From the NCBI GenBank assembly GCA_029263175.1, contig JAJCXZ010000017.1, forward strand, positions 1-48,906: a stretch of 48,906 nucleotides of DNA, read 5' to 3'. Position numbers and translations under genes: made by a program. This stretch comes from Acidimicrobiales bacterium. Its GTDB lineage: Bacteria > Actinomycetota > Acidimicrobiia > Acidimicrobiales > Aldehydirespiratoraceae. Of this stretch, positions 41,996 through 48,906 are shown piece after piece; position 1 is the stretch's first letter; every line of letters begins with the position of its first letter. The notes under the pieces are model-generated. The model made no database searches. It was not told the origin of the DNA and worked only from the letters and a program-made list of their open reading frames with translations.

Positions 41996-42268
41996 TCAGC
42001 CCGCGGTCTGTGGGCCAATGACTGCAGCGACCTGCACGACCATGTCTGCCGGGAAGCCGCCAAGGCGTGCGTGTTCGCGAATCGTCTCGGCATCATCCGT
42101 CTCGTGGACACAGTAGATCTTGTCACCGGCCACATAGCTCGTGACCCACGTATACGGCACGCCGAGGCCGGCGACAACCTCGTTCGACTTCGTCGAGATG
42201 TCGGCGAGTTCGTCGGCACCCAGAGTGCTTGCTCCCTCGATGTTTCGTTCGATGATGAATTGCGGCAT
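41996..42268 (-). CDS. DUF4242 protein
   Basis: The 90-aa protein starts PQFIIERNIEGASTLGADEL and contains YVAGDKIYCVHETDDAETIREHARLGGFPADMV, the DUF4242 pattern; Streptomyces SCO4226 of this family binds nickel. CAAGGAGCAGCC gives its ribosome site. It is divergent from the BTAD regulator, a pairing that suggests functional linkage. The longer frame upstream is shadow. Confidence 0.8.
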   Translation of the reverse strand: MPQFIIERNIEGASTLGADELADISTKSNEVVAGLGVPYTWVTSYVAGDKIYCVHETDDAETIREHARLGGFPADMVVQVAAVIGPQTAG

Positions 42269-42461
42269 GGCTGCTCCTTGTTGTGTAGACGCCATCTGCG
42301 TCTGAAGCAACCGTCGATGCCGGCCGTGTGCACCTTCGCACGACTTGCCCGGGCTGTGAGGCGAGCTGCTGCACACGCATCTGCACACGGGTCGGTGATT
42401 GTGTGATCTCTCACCTACCACCTCTGGGTAGCCCGTGAGGGGTGTGGGAGGATTGAAGGCA
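42269..42461. promoter_or_regulatory. Divergent region with TGCACACG repeats
   Basis: TGCACACG occurs at 42370-42377 and 42382-42389, 12 bp apart, and in inverse form CGTGTGCA at 42325-42332. SARP/BTAD-type regulators bind direct repeats spaced about one turn. A hairpin with arms CTCACCTACC and GGTAG-ccc-GTGAG (42410-42439) lies just before the BTAD gene start and would be in its leader RNA. Confidence 0.5.
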
Positions 42462-44168
42462 ATGCTCCAGATCAGTTTGCTCGGCTCGCCCCGGATCCAG
42501 GACCAGAACGGTGAACGCCGGGAGGTGCGGGGCAGGAAGCCGTGGGCAGTCCTCGCTCGCCTCCTTCTCGCCGACCGACCACTGAGTCGTCGTGAGTTGA
42601 GCGCCGAGCTCTTCCCCGAGGTTGCGGACCCACTGGGATCACTGCGTTGGTGTCTCGCCAGTCTCCGCAAGGCGATCGGCAGTGCCGACGTTCTCATCGG
42701 TGACCCGATCCGACTTGAGCTGCCTGACTGGATAGGTGTGGATGTCCACGAAGTCCTGGCCGGTAGATTCGACCCGGCCAATGTCGGCGACCTCCTCGAG
42801 GGCATCGATCCGCCTTGCGGTCCGGAGTTCTCGACATGGCTACTCGTCGCCCGCCAACAGGTGGCATCGCGTATTGCGGCTCAGCTCCGTGACGCGACCA
42901 TTACGGCGATCTCGCAAAACGACCTGGCGGCGGCCGTTGAGCTGGCCGAATTGGCCGCGCGCCGCGCGCCGTATGACGAAGGTTCCCAGGTGTTGCTCGT
43001 CAAGGCGCTCGTGGTAGCCGGGCATCCCGGTGCAGCCCTGGAGCACATCGAAGCGGTCGAATCGCTCTACCGCGAGGAGCTCGGATGTGATCCGACGCCG
43101 GCGCTTCGTAGCGCCGCTCGGGCCAACATCGCGGCGGCCCCGCCAGGAGTCTCAACCGGCGCGCGTGCGTCGAGCCTGTTGCGCTCGGGTCAGGCCGCGA
43201 TGTCGGCGGGCGCGGTCGAAGCCGGACTGGACTGTCTGCGCCGCGCCGGGTGTGAGGCGGAGGCAGCCGGAGATCCAAGTCTCCACGGTCGGTGCCTCTT
43301 GGAGCTGGGGAGCGCGCTGGTTCATGCGGTCCGCGGCTTCGATGACGAAGGCAGCGTCCTCCTCGAACAAGCAGTGAAGCTCGCCCAGACCGCTGGCGAT
43401 CTTCCAACTGCGGTGGCGGCGCTTCGCGAACGCGCGTATGCCGACACGCTCGCCGGACGACGGCCCGAGGCTCAGCGGCACTTGGCGCTTGCCGTCGAGT
43501 TGGCTGACGGTGCGCCCAAGCTCCTGCCGGGCCTGTACTCGGTCGCAGCCATGAACCTCGCGGATTGGGGTCGCGCCGACGACGCACTCACGCAGTATCA
43601 GACCGCCCTCGAAGCCGCTCGATCGGTAGGCGACCAACGATGGGAGTGTTGGGCACTTGGCCTCGGCGGGTGGGCGGCCTTTTCCGATGGCCGCACCGAA
43701 CAGGCGAAGGACTGGCTACAGCAATGCCTCGAGCTCGTCCACGAGACACGCTGGATGTCATTCGAACCCTGGCCGATGGTCGCTCTCGCCGAAGCCCGGT
43801 TCGGTGAGCGATCGTTGACCAGCGCTCCAGATGATCTGGAACGAATCTTCGCAACAAGCTGCCAGCTCGAGGACCCGTGCTGGGAGGGCGCCAGCGGACG
43901 CCTGCTCGCTCTCCATCATGCCCAGGCGGGACATGCCGAGGACGCACTCGGCTGGATCATCGATGCCCGGCACCGTGCCGAACGCCGATCAGACACCTGG
44001 GTCGCGATGATCGGCACGATCATGCTCACCGAAGCCCAGATCCGCGAGTCGACAGGCGATCTCCCCGGAGCCAACCGCGCCGCTCGAGAACTCATCGCAT
44101 TCGCGGCACGGACGCAGCTGGACCAGCTACTCGACCGCGGGCTCAGACTCGCCCGGTCGACGGCCTAG
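42462..44168 (+). CDS. BTAD-domain (AfsR/SARP-like) transcriptional regulator with TPR part
   Basis: The 568-aa protein has an OmpR-like winged HTH (about 1-95: ISLLGSPRIQDQNGERREV, PLSRRELSAELFPEV), a bacterial transcriptional activation domain (about 100-245: AAVELAELAARRAPYDEGSQ, YREELGCDPTPAL) and a TPR-like region to the end. No NB-ARC ATPase is present. I chose ATG 42462, with GGGAGG upstream, over GTG 42435. The divergent DUF4242 gene is a likely target. Confidence 0.85.
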   Translation: MLQISLLGSPRIQDQNGERREVRGRKPWAVLARLLLADRPLSRRELSAELFPEVADPLGSLRWCLASLRKAIGSADVLIGDPIRLELPDWIGVDVHEVLAGRFDPANVGDLLEGIDPPCGPEFSTWLLVARQQVASRIAAQLRDATITAISQNDLAAAVELAELAARRAPYDEGSQVLLVKALVVAGHPGAALEHIEAVESLYREELGCDPTPALRSAARANIAAAPPGVSTGARASSLLRSGQAAMSAGAVEAGLDCLRRAGCEAEAAGDPSLHGRCLLELGSALVHAVRGFDDEGSVLLEQAVKLAQTAGDLPTAVAALRERAYADTLAGRRPEAQRHLALAVELADGAPKLLPGLYSVAAMNLADWGRADDALTQYQTALEAARSVGDQRWECWALGLGGWAAFSDGRTEQAKDWLQQCLELVHETRWMSFEPWPMVALAEARFGERSLTSAPDDLERIFATSCQLEDPCWEGASGRLLALHHAQAGHAEDALGWIIDARHRAERRSDTWVAMIGTIMLTEAQIRESTGDLPGANRAARELIAFAARTQLDQLLDRGLRLARSTA

Positions 44169-44759
44169 CCGTCCGACGCGTTCGAGAAGGGCGCGGGAAC
44201 GTTCCACGACGAGTTCGGTCGCCTCATTGTCGAACGAGGGCAAGGAGCTGTCGAGGAACAAGTGTTGGTTTCCGGGATAGGTGAAGAGTTCCCCCTGATC
44301 GACGCCTACCGTGCTGACGAGTTCCCGAGCGGCGTCGATGTCGCCTTCGTGGCCAAAGAACTCGTCGTCATCCATGCCGTGGACCTGAACCGGCACACCG
44401 TCGGGCCAGGGACCGAATGCCCACTCGCCGGTGACCGGCACGCAAGCCTCGTACAGCAGGGCCCCGCGAGCACCGGGTCGAGTCTGCGCCAAACGTTGGG
44501 CGGTCATGACACCCATCGAAATCCCGGCGTAGACGAGGTCTCGGGGCAACCCGGCCAGCGCCGAATCAACCCGCTGGGCGATCGTTTCGGTGCCGATCCG
44601 GTTCATGAGCGCGAACCCCTCCTCGAGGCCGGTGGCGACCTCACCCGCATACAGGTCGGGCGTGTGGACCGTGTGGCCACCGGCAGCCAGTCGGTTGGCC
44701 AGACCCTGCACGCCAGCGGTCAGACCCAGCACATGATGGAACAGTACGACATCGACCAT
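44127..44759 (-). CDS. Dienelactone hydrolase-like protein with Ser nucleophile
   Basis: The product is 210 aa. YAGISMGVMTAQRL gives the elbow GISMG, where dienelactone hydrolases have Cys; VQVHGMDDDEFF gives the Asp region and PGNQHLF the His. Start ATG 44759 (MVDVVLFHH). It overlaps the end of the BTAD gene by 42 bp in convergent orientation. Confidence 0.8.
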   Translation of the reverse strand: MVDVVLFHHVLGLTAGVQGLANRLAAGGHTVHTPDLYAGEVATGLEEGFALMNRIGTETIAQRVDSALAGLPRDLVYAGISMGVMTAQRLAQTRPGARGALLYEACVPVTGEWAFGPWPDGVPVQVHGMDDDEFFGHEGDIDAARELVSTVGVDQGELFTYPGNQHLFLDSSLPSFDNEATELVVERSRALLERVGRLGRRPGESEPAVE

Positions 44760-44828
44760 CTCGGCGCTCCTCGTCACTCGGACATCCTTCGAGTGGACGA
44801 GAACCCTAGATGAGGTCGCAGAATCTGC

Positions 44829-45171
44829 TCAAGGTTCGCCATCGGGCCATATCCCCTCGTGATCCTCCAGGTGGTGCACCACTTCCTGCAGAACCGGCAG
44901 GAGGGCAGGCCCGGAGGATCTGCCGCTCGAAGATGTACCGCTCGCCGCGCGCCTCGTCTGTCTCCGGGGCGAGGTACGCCCGGAGCGTCGCATCGGTGAT
45001 CGTCCGCCGATTCCTTCTCGGACGAAACTCCCTGTTTCAACCGTCTCAACGACCATTCTCAGCGGCGCGTCGCCGCCAAAACCGACGATCGCGGATGCTG
45101 TCTCGAAGCGATTCGTCACGCGCGATTTGATTTCGCGGGCGACGTCGCTCAGCGTGGAACTGACCAGAACG
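44829..45171 (-). pseudogene. Frameshifted gene, unknown family
   Basis: Three consecutive reading-frame pieces on the minus strand each look coding: SDVAREIKSRVTNRFETASA ... MVVETVETGSFVREG in one frame, then TITDATLRAYLAPETDEARG and ERYIFERQILR in another, then PALLPVLQEVVHHLEDHEG back in the first frame to the TGA at 44829. Two frameshifts, about 45005 and 44910, would be needed. Decay or two sequence errors are both possible. Confidence 0.4.
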
Positions 45172-45297
45172 CTAGCTGTCGGCGTCGCTACTGCTGGCCG
45201 GGTCCGCGTGATCGTCACGATTGCGTAGCCGGCCAAACAATGCGGCGATCGCAGCTCCGAGGGCTGCGAATCCCATCCACTTCCTTGAGGTGCTCAT
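45172..45297 (-). CDS. Small membrane protein (41 aa)
   Basis: ATG 45297 opens MSTSRKWMGFAALGAAIAAL, one short hydrophobic helix, then FGRLRNRDDH and an acidic Ser-rich tail. Third-position GC is high. It is too short for usual gene finders. The frameshifted gene begins right after its stop, so it may have been a partner. Confidence 0.4.
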   Translation of the reverse strand: MSTSRKWMGFAALGAAIAALFGRLRNRDDHADPASSSDADS

Positions 45298-45372
45298 TGA
45301 AACGCTCGTTTCATGTTGTGTTGTGGGTCTTTGGGTGGCCTTGTCCGTGGAGGCTCGCTCTCATGGTCGCGG

Positions 45373-45639
45373 CTACTCCCCGACTTCGATGAAGATGCAT
45401 TCGCCGGGGCATTCCTCCGCGGACTCGATGACGCGATCCAACCCATCCTCGGGTATCCGCGCCGTTCCCTCTGCTCCGGCCGGGTTTGCTGCCCCGTCGA
45501 ACAGCTTCTCGGTGCCGAAGTTGTCGGCCGACTCCTTCACGTAGAAGAGCCCATCATCCATGCCGAAAAAGACATCGGGCGCGATTTCTTCGCAAAGGCC
45601 GTCTCCGGTACAGAGATCCTGATCGATCCAAACCTTCAT
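45373..45639 (-). CDS. Ferredoxin (3Fe-4S/4Fe-4S type)
   Basis: The 88-aa protein has VWIDQDLCTGDGLCEEIAPDVF near the start and AEECPGECIFIEVGE at the end. This C-x5-C...C arrangement suits a single-cluster ferredoxin of the kind that feeds cytochrome P450s in actinobacteria. An insertion of about 20 residues (NPAGAEGTARIPEDG) sits before the last Cys pair. No P450 is in the window. Confidence 0.85.
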   Translation of the reverse strand: MKVWIDQDLCTGDGLCEEIAPDVFFGMDDGLFYVKESADNFGTEKLFDGAANPAGAEGTARIPEDGLDRVIESAEECPGECIFIEVGE

Positions 45640-45777
45640 GTGGTTCCCATTCCGCTTGACGCTGCGGGCCGACGCGGACCAGGGCGGCTTGAAGATCGCG
45701 CCCATCGCGTCATCAACCCTAGCGATGTCTCCCGGGCAAGCCTCGCCGCTCATGAGCCCGTCCGTATGTGTTCCCTG

Positions 45778-46869
45778 TCACGCGCGGGGCCGTTGGACCT
45801 TTTCGAGATCGAGCCAGTCGGCGAGTCCACGGAGCTCGGCGTCCACGGCGTTGGCGACGGGCGGGGTCCATGCCTCGTCCTCGTGGACGGCATTGACAAC
45901 CAGAGCTCGGTTGTGGTGGTCGGCGGCGAGGTCGATCTTGCCGATGAGGCGGTCGTGATGAAGCACGGGCATGGCGAAGTAGCCCCAGCGGCGTTTGGCT
46001 CTGGGCTTGTACAGCTCGATCATGAACTCGAAGCCAAACAGCTCGACCGCACGGTCGCGGGCGTGGATGAGGCGGTCGAACGGCGACAGCAGAGCCGTGC
46101 GGCCGGCGAAGGCGTCGGCACTGGCACCAGGGTCGAGCCGCCAGACGCGTCCGCTGCCCTCTATCTCGACCGGGATGCCGACGTCGCCGACATACTTCGG
46201 CCGAGCCACCCCTTGGGAGCGCAACCGGGCCTTGTTTCGCTCGCGGATCGCGTCGTCGAGGGGCAGCGGCTCGATGTCGGGGTAGACCCGTTCGGCCAGG
46301 TCCCAGAGTCGCTGCTTGCCGCTTCGCCCCGCCACCGCAACCACGCCACGAGAGGCGAGGAACTCGAGAAGCTGCGTGACATTGCGGCCCTCGGTCCATC
46401 CAGTCGACTTCCACGGCGCCTCGGCGCTGTCGGGGATCGCCTTCGACGACAGTGGACCTTCGTCCCGAAGCTGGTCGAGGACTCGACGTTCGAATGAGGC
46501 GTTGGCATCCAACCAGTCGCGGACGCTGCCCGGGGCGGCGCGGAGTTGTTCCATCTCGGCCCGATACCAGCCGATTGCCGACATCGGCCTGACCGCGGCG
46601 ATGTTGCCCGAAGACGGATCTTCTCGATGGCGGTGCTCGAACATGCTGCGATCCGACTCGAGCGCTGTCTTCAGCGAGCCGAGGGCGTATCTGGCACCGA
46701 GCCGGGACCAGGCGACGAGATCCGCATTGCGGGCGACCACCGCGGTCGGATCCAGTTGGAGCATTGTGAGGTGCGCAACGGCCGTGACGAGGTCCTTGGG
46801 CCGGTCAGCGGTCAACAGCTGGGCTCCGACGGCGATTCGCCGGGCCTCGGTCAGGGTCAGCGTTCGCAC
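45778..46869 (-). CDS. YcaQ/AlkX-like winged-helix protein
   Basis: The 363-aa protein (from GTG 46869, with GGAGGG just upstream) starts RTLTLTEARRIAVGAQ and has LTMLQLDPTAVVARNADLVAWSRLG, GPLSSKAIPD, LLSPFDRLIHARDRA and FGFEFMIELYKPRAKRRWGYFAMPVL. These are hallmarks of the YcaQ family, whose members include DNA glycosylases for interstrand crosslinks (E. coli YcaQ, Streptomyces AlkX). A QxQ-type catalytic pair cannot be confirmed by eye. Confidence 0.8.
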   Translation of the reverse strand: MRTLTLTEARRIAVGAQLLTADRPKDLVTAVAHLTMLQLDPTAVVARNADLVAWSRLGARYALGSLKTALESDRSMFEHRHREDPSSGNIAAVRPMSAIGWYRAEMEQLRAAPGSVRDWLDANASFERRVLDQLRDEGPLSSKAIPDSAEAPWKSTGWTEGRNVTQLLEFLASRGVVAVAGRSGKQRLWDLAERVYPDIEPLPLDDAIRERNKARLRSQGVARPKYVGDVGIPVEIEGSGRVWRLDPGASADAFAGRTALLSPFDRLIHARDRAVELFGFEFMIELYKPRAKRRWGYFAMPVLHHDRLIGKIDLAADHHNRALVVNAVHEDEAWTPPVANAVDAELRGLADWLDLEKVQRPRA

Positions 46870-46994
46870 TCCTACCCTCCGGTTTCGGCGGCTACGCGTT
46901 CGCCGCAGCAGACTCGATCGGTGGCTCCTCGTCAAGCAGCGCGCACCCTCCGCTGTCCCTTCGGAACCGCTGGTGCGTCGCTAGTGTTTCAGCC

Positions 46995-47516
46995 GTGGAC
47001 GATTCGCCGAGTTTCAAGATGGGTCGACTCGACCACGTACACATCCGTGTGCCCGATCGAGCCGCCGCTGCCGACTGGTACGCGATGCACCTTGGCTTCG
47101 AACCGGTCGCGGCCTACGACTTCTGGGCGACGGGAATCGACGGAGGCCCGCTTCAGATCTCCGCAGACGGAGGAGAGACCACACTCGCGCTCTTCGAGAC
47201 AAGCGACGGCCACCCGATGATCGCTCAACAAACGGGCGTCGCGTTCAGCGTGGACGCTGACACGTTCATCACGTTCGCTCGTTCACTTCCCGGCGAGATC
47301 AACAGCCCGAAAGGAACGCCGCTCGGTCTCGACGATCTCATCGACTTCGACCTGTGCTGGGCGTTCGACCTCGCCGATCCCTGGGGCAACCAGTACGAAC
47401 TGAACTGCTACGACTATGGCCGCGTCAGTCGTGACCTCGTGGAGCCCGCCGCACTCCGGCCTGTCCGTTACTGGCCTGTCGAGAGTTACCAGAACTACGA
47501 CAACTCACCGCGTTAG
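46995..47516 (+). CDS. VOC (glyoxalase-like) family protein
   Basis: The 173-aa protein has DHVHIRVPDRAAAADWYAMHLGF at the start and FDLADPWGNQYELNCYDY in the second half, the two metal-side strands of a VOC fold. GTG 46995 is supported by TAGTGT (46982-46987), seven bases upstream. Substrate unknown. Confidence 0.8.
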   Translation: MDDSPSFKMGRLDHVHIRVPDRAAAADWYAMHLGFEPVAAYDFWATGIDGGPLQISADGGETTLALFETSDGHPMIAQQTGVAFSVDADTFITFARSLPGEINSPKGTPLGLDDLIDFDLCWAFDLADPWGNQYELNCYDYGRVSRDLVEPAALRPVRYWPVESYQNYDNSPR

Positions 47517-47638
47517 CTCGCTGTCTGGCCCGCGAAGCAGGTGAGCACGGCGTTCTCTTGTGCCTTTGATGCGTGGTAGTAGCTCGAGATCGACGACGTC
47601 AGCCCGAGCCACTCGCCCCGGCGTGCAACCAATACCAT
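47513..47638 (-). CDS. Possible 41-aa ORF
   Basis: On the minus strand, ATG 47638 opens MVLVARRGEWLGLTSSIS and the frame ends QENAVLTCFAGQTAS before TAA. It fills the whole gap between the VOC gene and the TetR operator and has coding-like third positions, but there is no clear ribosome site. It may be real, a remnant or chance. Confidence 0.25.
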   Translation of the reverse strand: MVLVARRGEWLGLTSSISSYYHASKAQENAVLTCFAGQTAS

Positions 47639-47642
47639 CGTC

Positions 47643-47678
47643 AAACTAGTTGCACACTTCGTGCAACTAGTTTACGAT
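47643..47678 (+). promoter_or_regulatory. Perfect TetR operator overlapping the promoter
   Basis: AAACTAGTTGCAC (47643-47655) and GTGCAACTAGTTT (47661-47673) are perfect 13-bp arms around 5 nt. TTGCAC (47650-47655), 17 bp and TACGAT (47673-47678) form the promoter, and the operator covers its -35 box and spacer. The -10 box ends six bases before ATG 47685: a leaderless, autorepressed unit. Confidence 0.9.
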
Positions 47679-47684
47679 CCGTGC

Positions 47685-48290
47685 ATGGCTGATCTTCGGA
47701 CACGACAGCGCGAATTGGCACGGCAGACCATCGTTGACGCGTGTGCCGAGCTCGTGACCGAGCGTCGTCACCTCGACTTCTCGATGAAGGAAGTGGCCGA
47801 GCGAGCCGGCGTGGCTCTGCGCACCGTCTACAACCACTTCGACGCCCGCGAGGATCTGCTCGATGCACTCAGCGAGGTGATGGAGGAGCGCACACAGGTT
47901 CTTGGTAGCCCGAATGCCCGCAGTCTCGAAACCCGCGACCAACTCCTGCTCGCCGTGCGAGCAAGTTCAGACGTCTTCGAACAGCTCGGCGGCATCAGCG
48001 AGGCCATGGCGCAACTCCCCCTCGCCGAGGTCGGCCGCAATGTCGAGCGCATGGAACGCACGAAGATGATCACCGACTTCATCGCCAGCGAGATGCCTTC
48101 GGCCCCCGCCGAAGAAGCCCAGTTGATCGGTGTCGTGCTTCGCCACCTCCTCAGCCACCGCAGCTGGTTCTGGCTGACCCGGGAGTACGGCCTCGACACC
48201 GCCGACTTCGTTCGGGTCGTCAACTGGGCCCTCGACACGTTGATCGACGCCGCCGAATCCGGCGACCTACCAAACCCCAAGGAGCAGTGA
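47685..48290 (+). CDS. TetR-family regulator
   Basis: The 201-aa protein has the TetR HTH in residues 1-60 (SMKEVAERAGVALRTVYNHFDAREDLLDAL) and a helical ligand domain. It should bind the palindrome at 47643-47673. The stop overlaps the next ATG (TGATG), so regulator and PEP-utilising enzyme form one operon, presumably induced by the enzyme's substrate. Confidence 0.88.
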   Translation: MADLRTRQRELARQTIVDACAELVTERRHLDFSMKEVAERAGVALRTVYNHFDAREDLLDALSEVMEERTQVLGSPNARSLETRDQLLLAVRASSDVFEQLGGISEAMAQLPLAEVGRNVERMERTKMITDFIASEMPSAPAEEAQLIGVVLRHLLSHRSWFWLTREYGLDTADFVRVVNWALDTLIDAAESGDLPNPKEQ

Positions 48291-48906
48291 TGACAACCAT
48301 GGCAGCCGCGTTCGCGGCCTTCGACCTCGATGACCCTCGAGCAACCGATCCCGCGCTCGCGGGTTCCAAAGCTTCTGGACTTGCGCTCCTGCGCCGCGAG
48401 TCGTTCCGAGTGCCGGAGGGCCTGGTGCTTCCCGTGGGAATCGCGGCGTTGTGGCCGCAAGGAGATGCCCCCGAGGAGCTACGGGCCACCGTCACCGACT
48501 TCTGCACCGGGATCGACAGCGCCATGGCGGTGCGAACCTCGGCGACATGGGAGGACGGCACCACCAGCGCACATGCCGGAGCCACCGCGACGGTGCTCGA
48601 TGTCACAGGGGTCGACGCAACGCTTGCCGCGATCCGGCATTGCCTCGATGCCTCCACCCACGCGGCTCGCGAACACGGCACGAGCGGCGAGATCGCCATC
48701 GTGCTGCAACGCATGGTCCCCGCAGATTGGGCAGGGGTTGCATTCACCGCCGATCCGGTGTCCGGCGAGCGCGACGTGGTGCGGATCGCAGCGGCCAAAG
48801 GACTCGGGGAAGCATTGGTTCAAGGCGAGGTGGTCGGCTCCGATGTCCTGATCCGCGGGGAGCAAGTGGACGGCGATCTCGGTGGCATGGCCGTCGAGAT
48901 CGCGCT
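48290..48906 (+). CDS. PEP synthase/rifampicin phosphotransferase-like enzyme (N-terminal part)
   Basis: About 205 residues are visible before the window ends. LAGSKASGLALLRRESFRVPEGLVL, then MAVRTSATWEDGTTSAHAGA and AIVLQRMVPADWAGVAFTADPVSG match the PEP/pyruvate-dikinase ATP-binding domain. Family members make PEP or phosphorylate rifamycins; the rest of the gene is needed to decide. It is co-translated with the TetR gene. Confidence 0.8.
   Translation, partial: MTTMAAAFAAFDLDDPRATDPALAGSKASGLALLRRESFRVPEGLVLPVGIAALWPQGDAPEELRATVTDFCTGIDSAMAVRTSATWEDGTTSAHAGATATVLDVTGVDATLAAIRHCLDASTHAAREHGTSGEIAIVLQRMVPADWAGVAFTADPVSGERDVVRIAAAKGLGEALVQGEVVGSDVLIRGEQVDGDLGGMAVEIA

Noticed and set aside
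1-48906. Phage defence island or prophage
   Set aside because: No nucleases, methylases, toxin-antitoxin pairs, integrases or structural phage genes were seen.

Overview
The window is GC-rich, densely coded chromosomal DNA with many 1-4 bp gene overlaps. It reads as an actinobacterium, and my best guess is the class Acidimicrobiia. The reasons are: a PPOX-fold enzyme of the kind common where F420 is used; a BTAD/TPR regulator; a Lys/Ala-tailed HbhA-like protein next to an Rv0474-like XRE regulator; an LmeA/DUF2993-like protein; a secreted protein with a poly-Thr linker; and at least 15 promoters whose TANNNT -10 box ends 6-7 nt before the start codon (leaderless mRNAs). The assignment is inference. 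I see no rRNA, tRNA, CRISPR array, insertion sequence or prophage.

Layout. 0-9 kb: a MerR-VOC regulator, a four-gene catabolic operon on the minus strand, an SRPBCC protein, an MFS exporter, a DsbA/FrnE-family oxidoreductase whose active-site Cys codon is an in-frame TGA followed by a SECIS-like hairpin (probable selenoprotein), a phosphoribosyltransferase, and the HbhA-like/XRE pair. 9-22 kb: general metabolism and transport (EamA permease, amidase, PhzF-like protein, class II aldolase, heterodimeric ABC exporter, transglutaminase-like protein, dienelactone hydrolase, gamma-glutamyltransferase, alpha/beta hydrolase, enolase-superfamily dehydratase, and the stub of a short-chain dehydrogenase). 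22-25.3 kb: a structured leader with a 20-codon peptide, a small basic protein, a large membrane-anchored secreted protein and a lipoprotein.

25.5-38.8 kb is dominated by ion and osmotic homeostasis. A minus-strand operon runs TetR, RimK ATP-grasp ligase fused to RCK_C, an AstE-like deacylase, a membrane protein with RCK_C, and a cation-chloride cotransporter. A divergent unit of two unknown small genes shares the TetR operator region. Next come an ECF sigma factor with a small acidic protein and an MscS-like membrane protein, a divergent second MscS-like protein, CorA, polyphosphate kinase 2 and PlsC.

38.8-48.9 kb: a small HTH regulator flanked by two inverted copies of a 31-bp operator-like element, membrane-anchored small proteins, an RsbW-like ATPase, inorganic pyrophosphatase, a DUF4242/BTAD-regulator pair, a frameshifted pseudogene, a ferredoxin, a YcaQ-like winged-helix protein, a VOC protein, and a TetR regulator with a perfect operator driving a PEP-synthase/rifampicin-phosphotransferase-like gene cut by the window end.

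The strongest candidate for something undescribed is the TGA-containing FrnE-like gene. After it come the RCK_C-linked RimK/deacylase/cotransporter operon and the ECF sigma/MscS-like unit.
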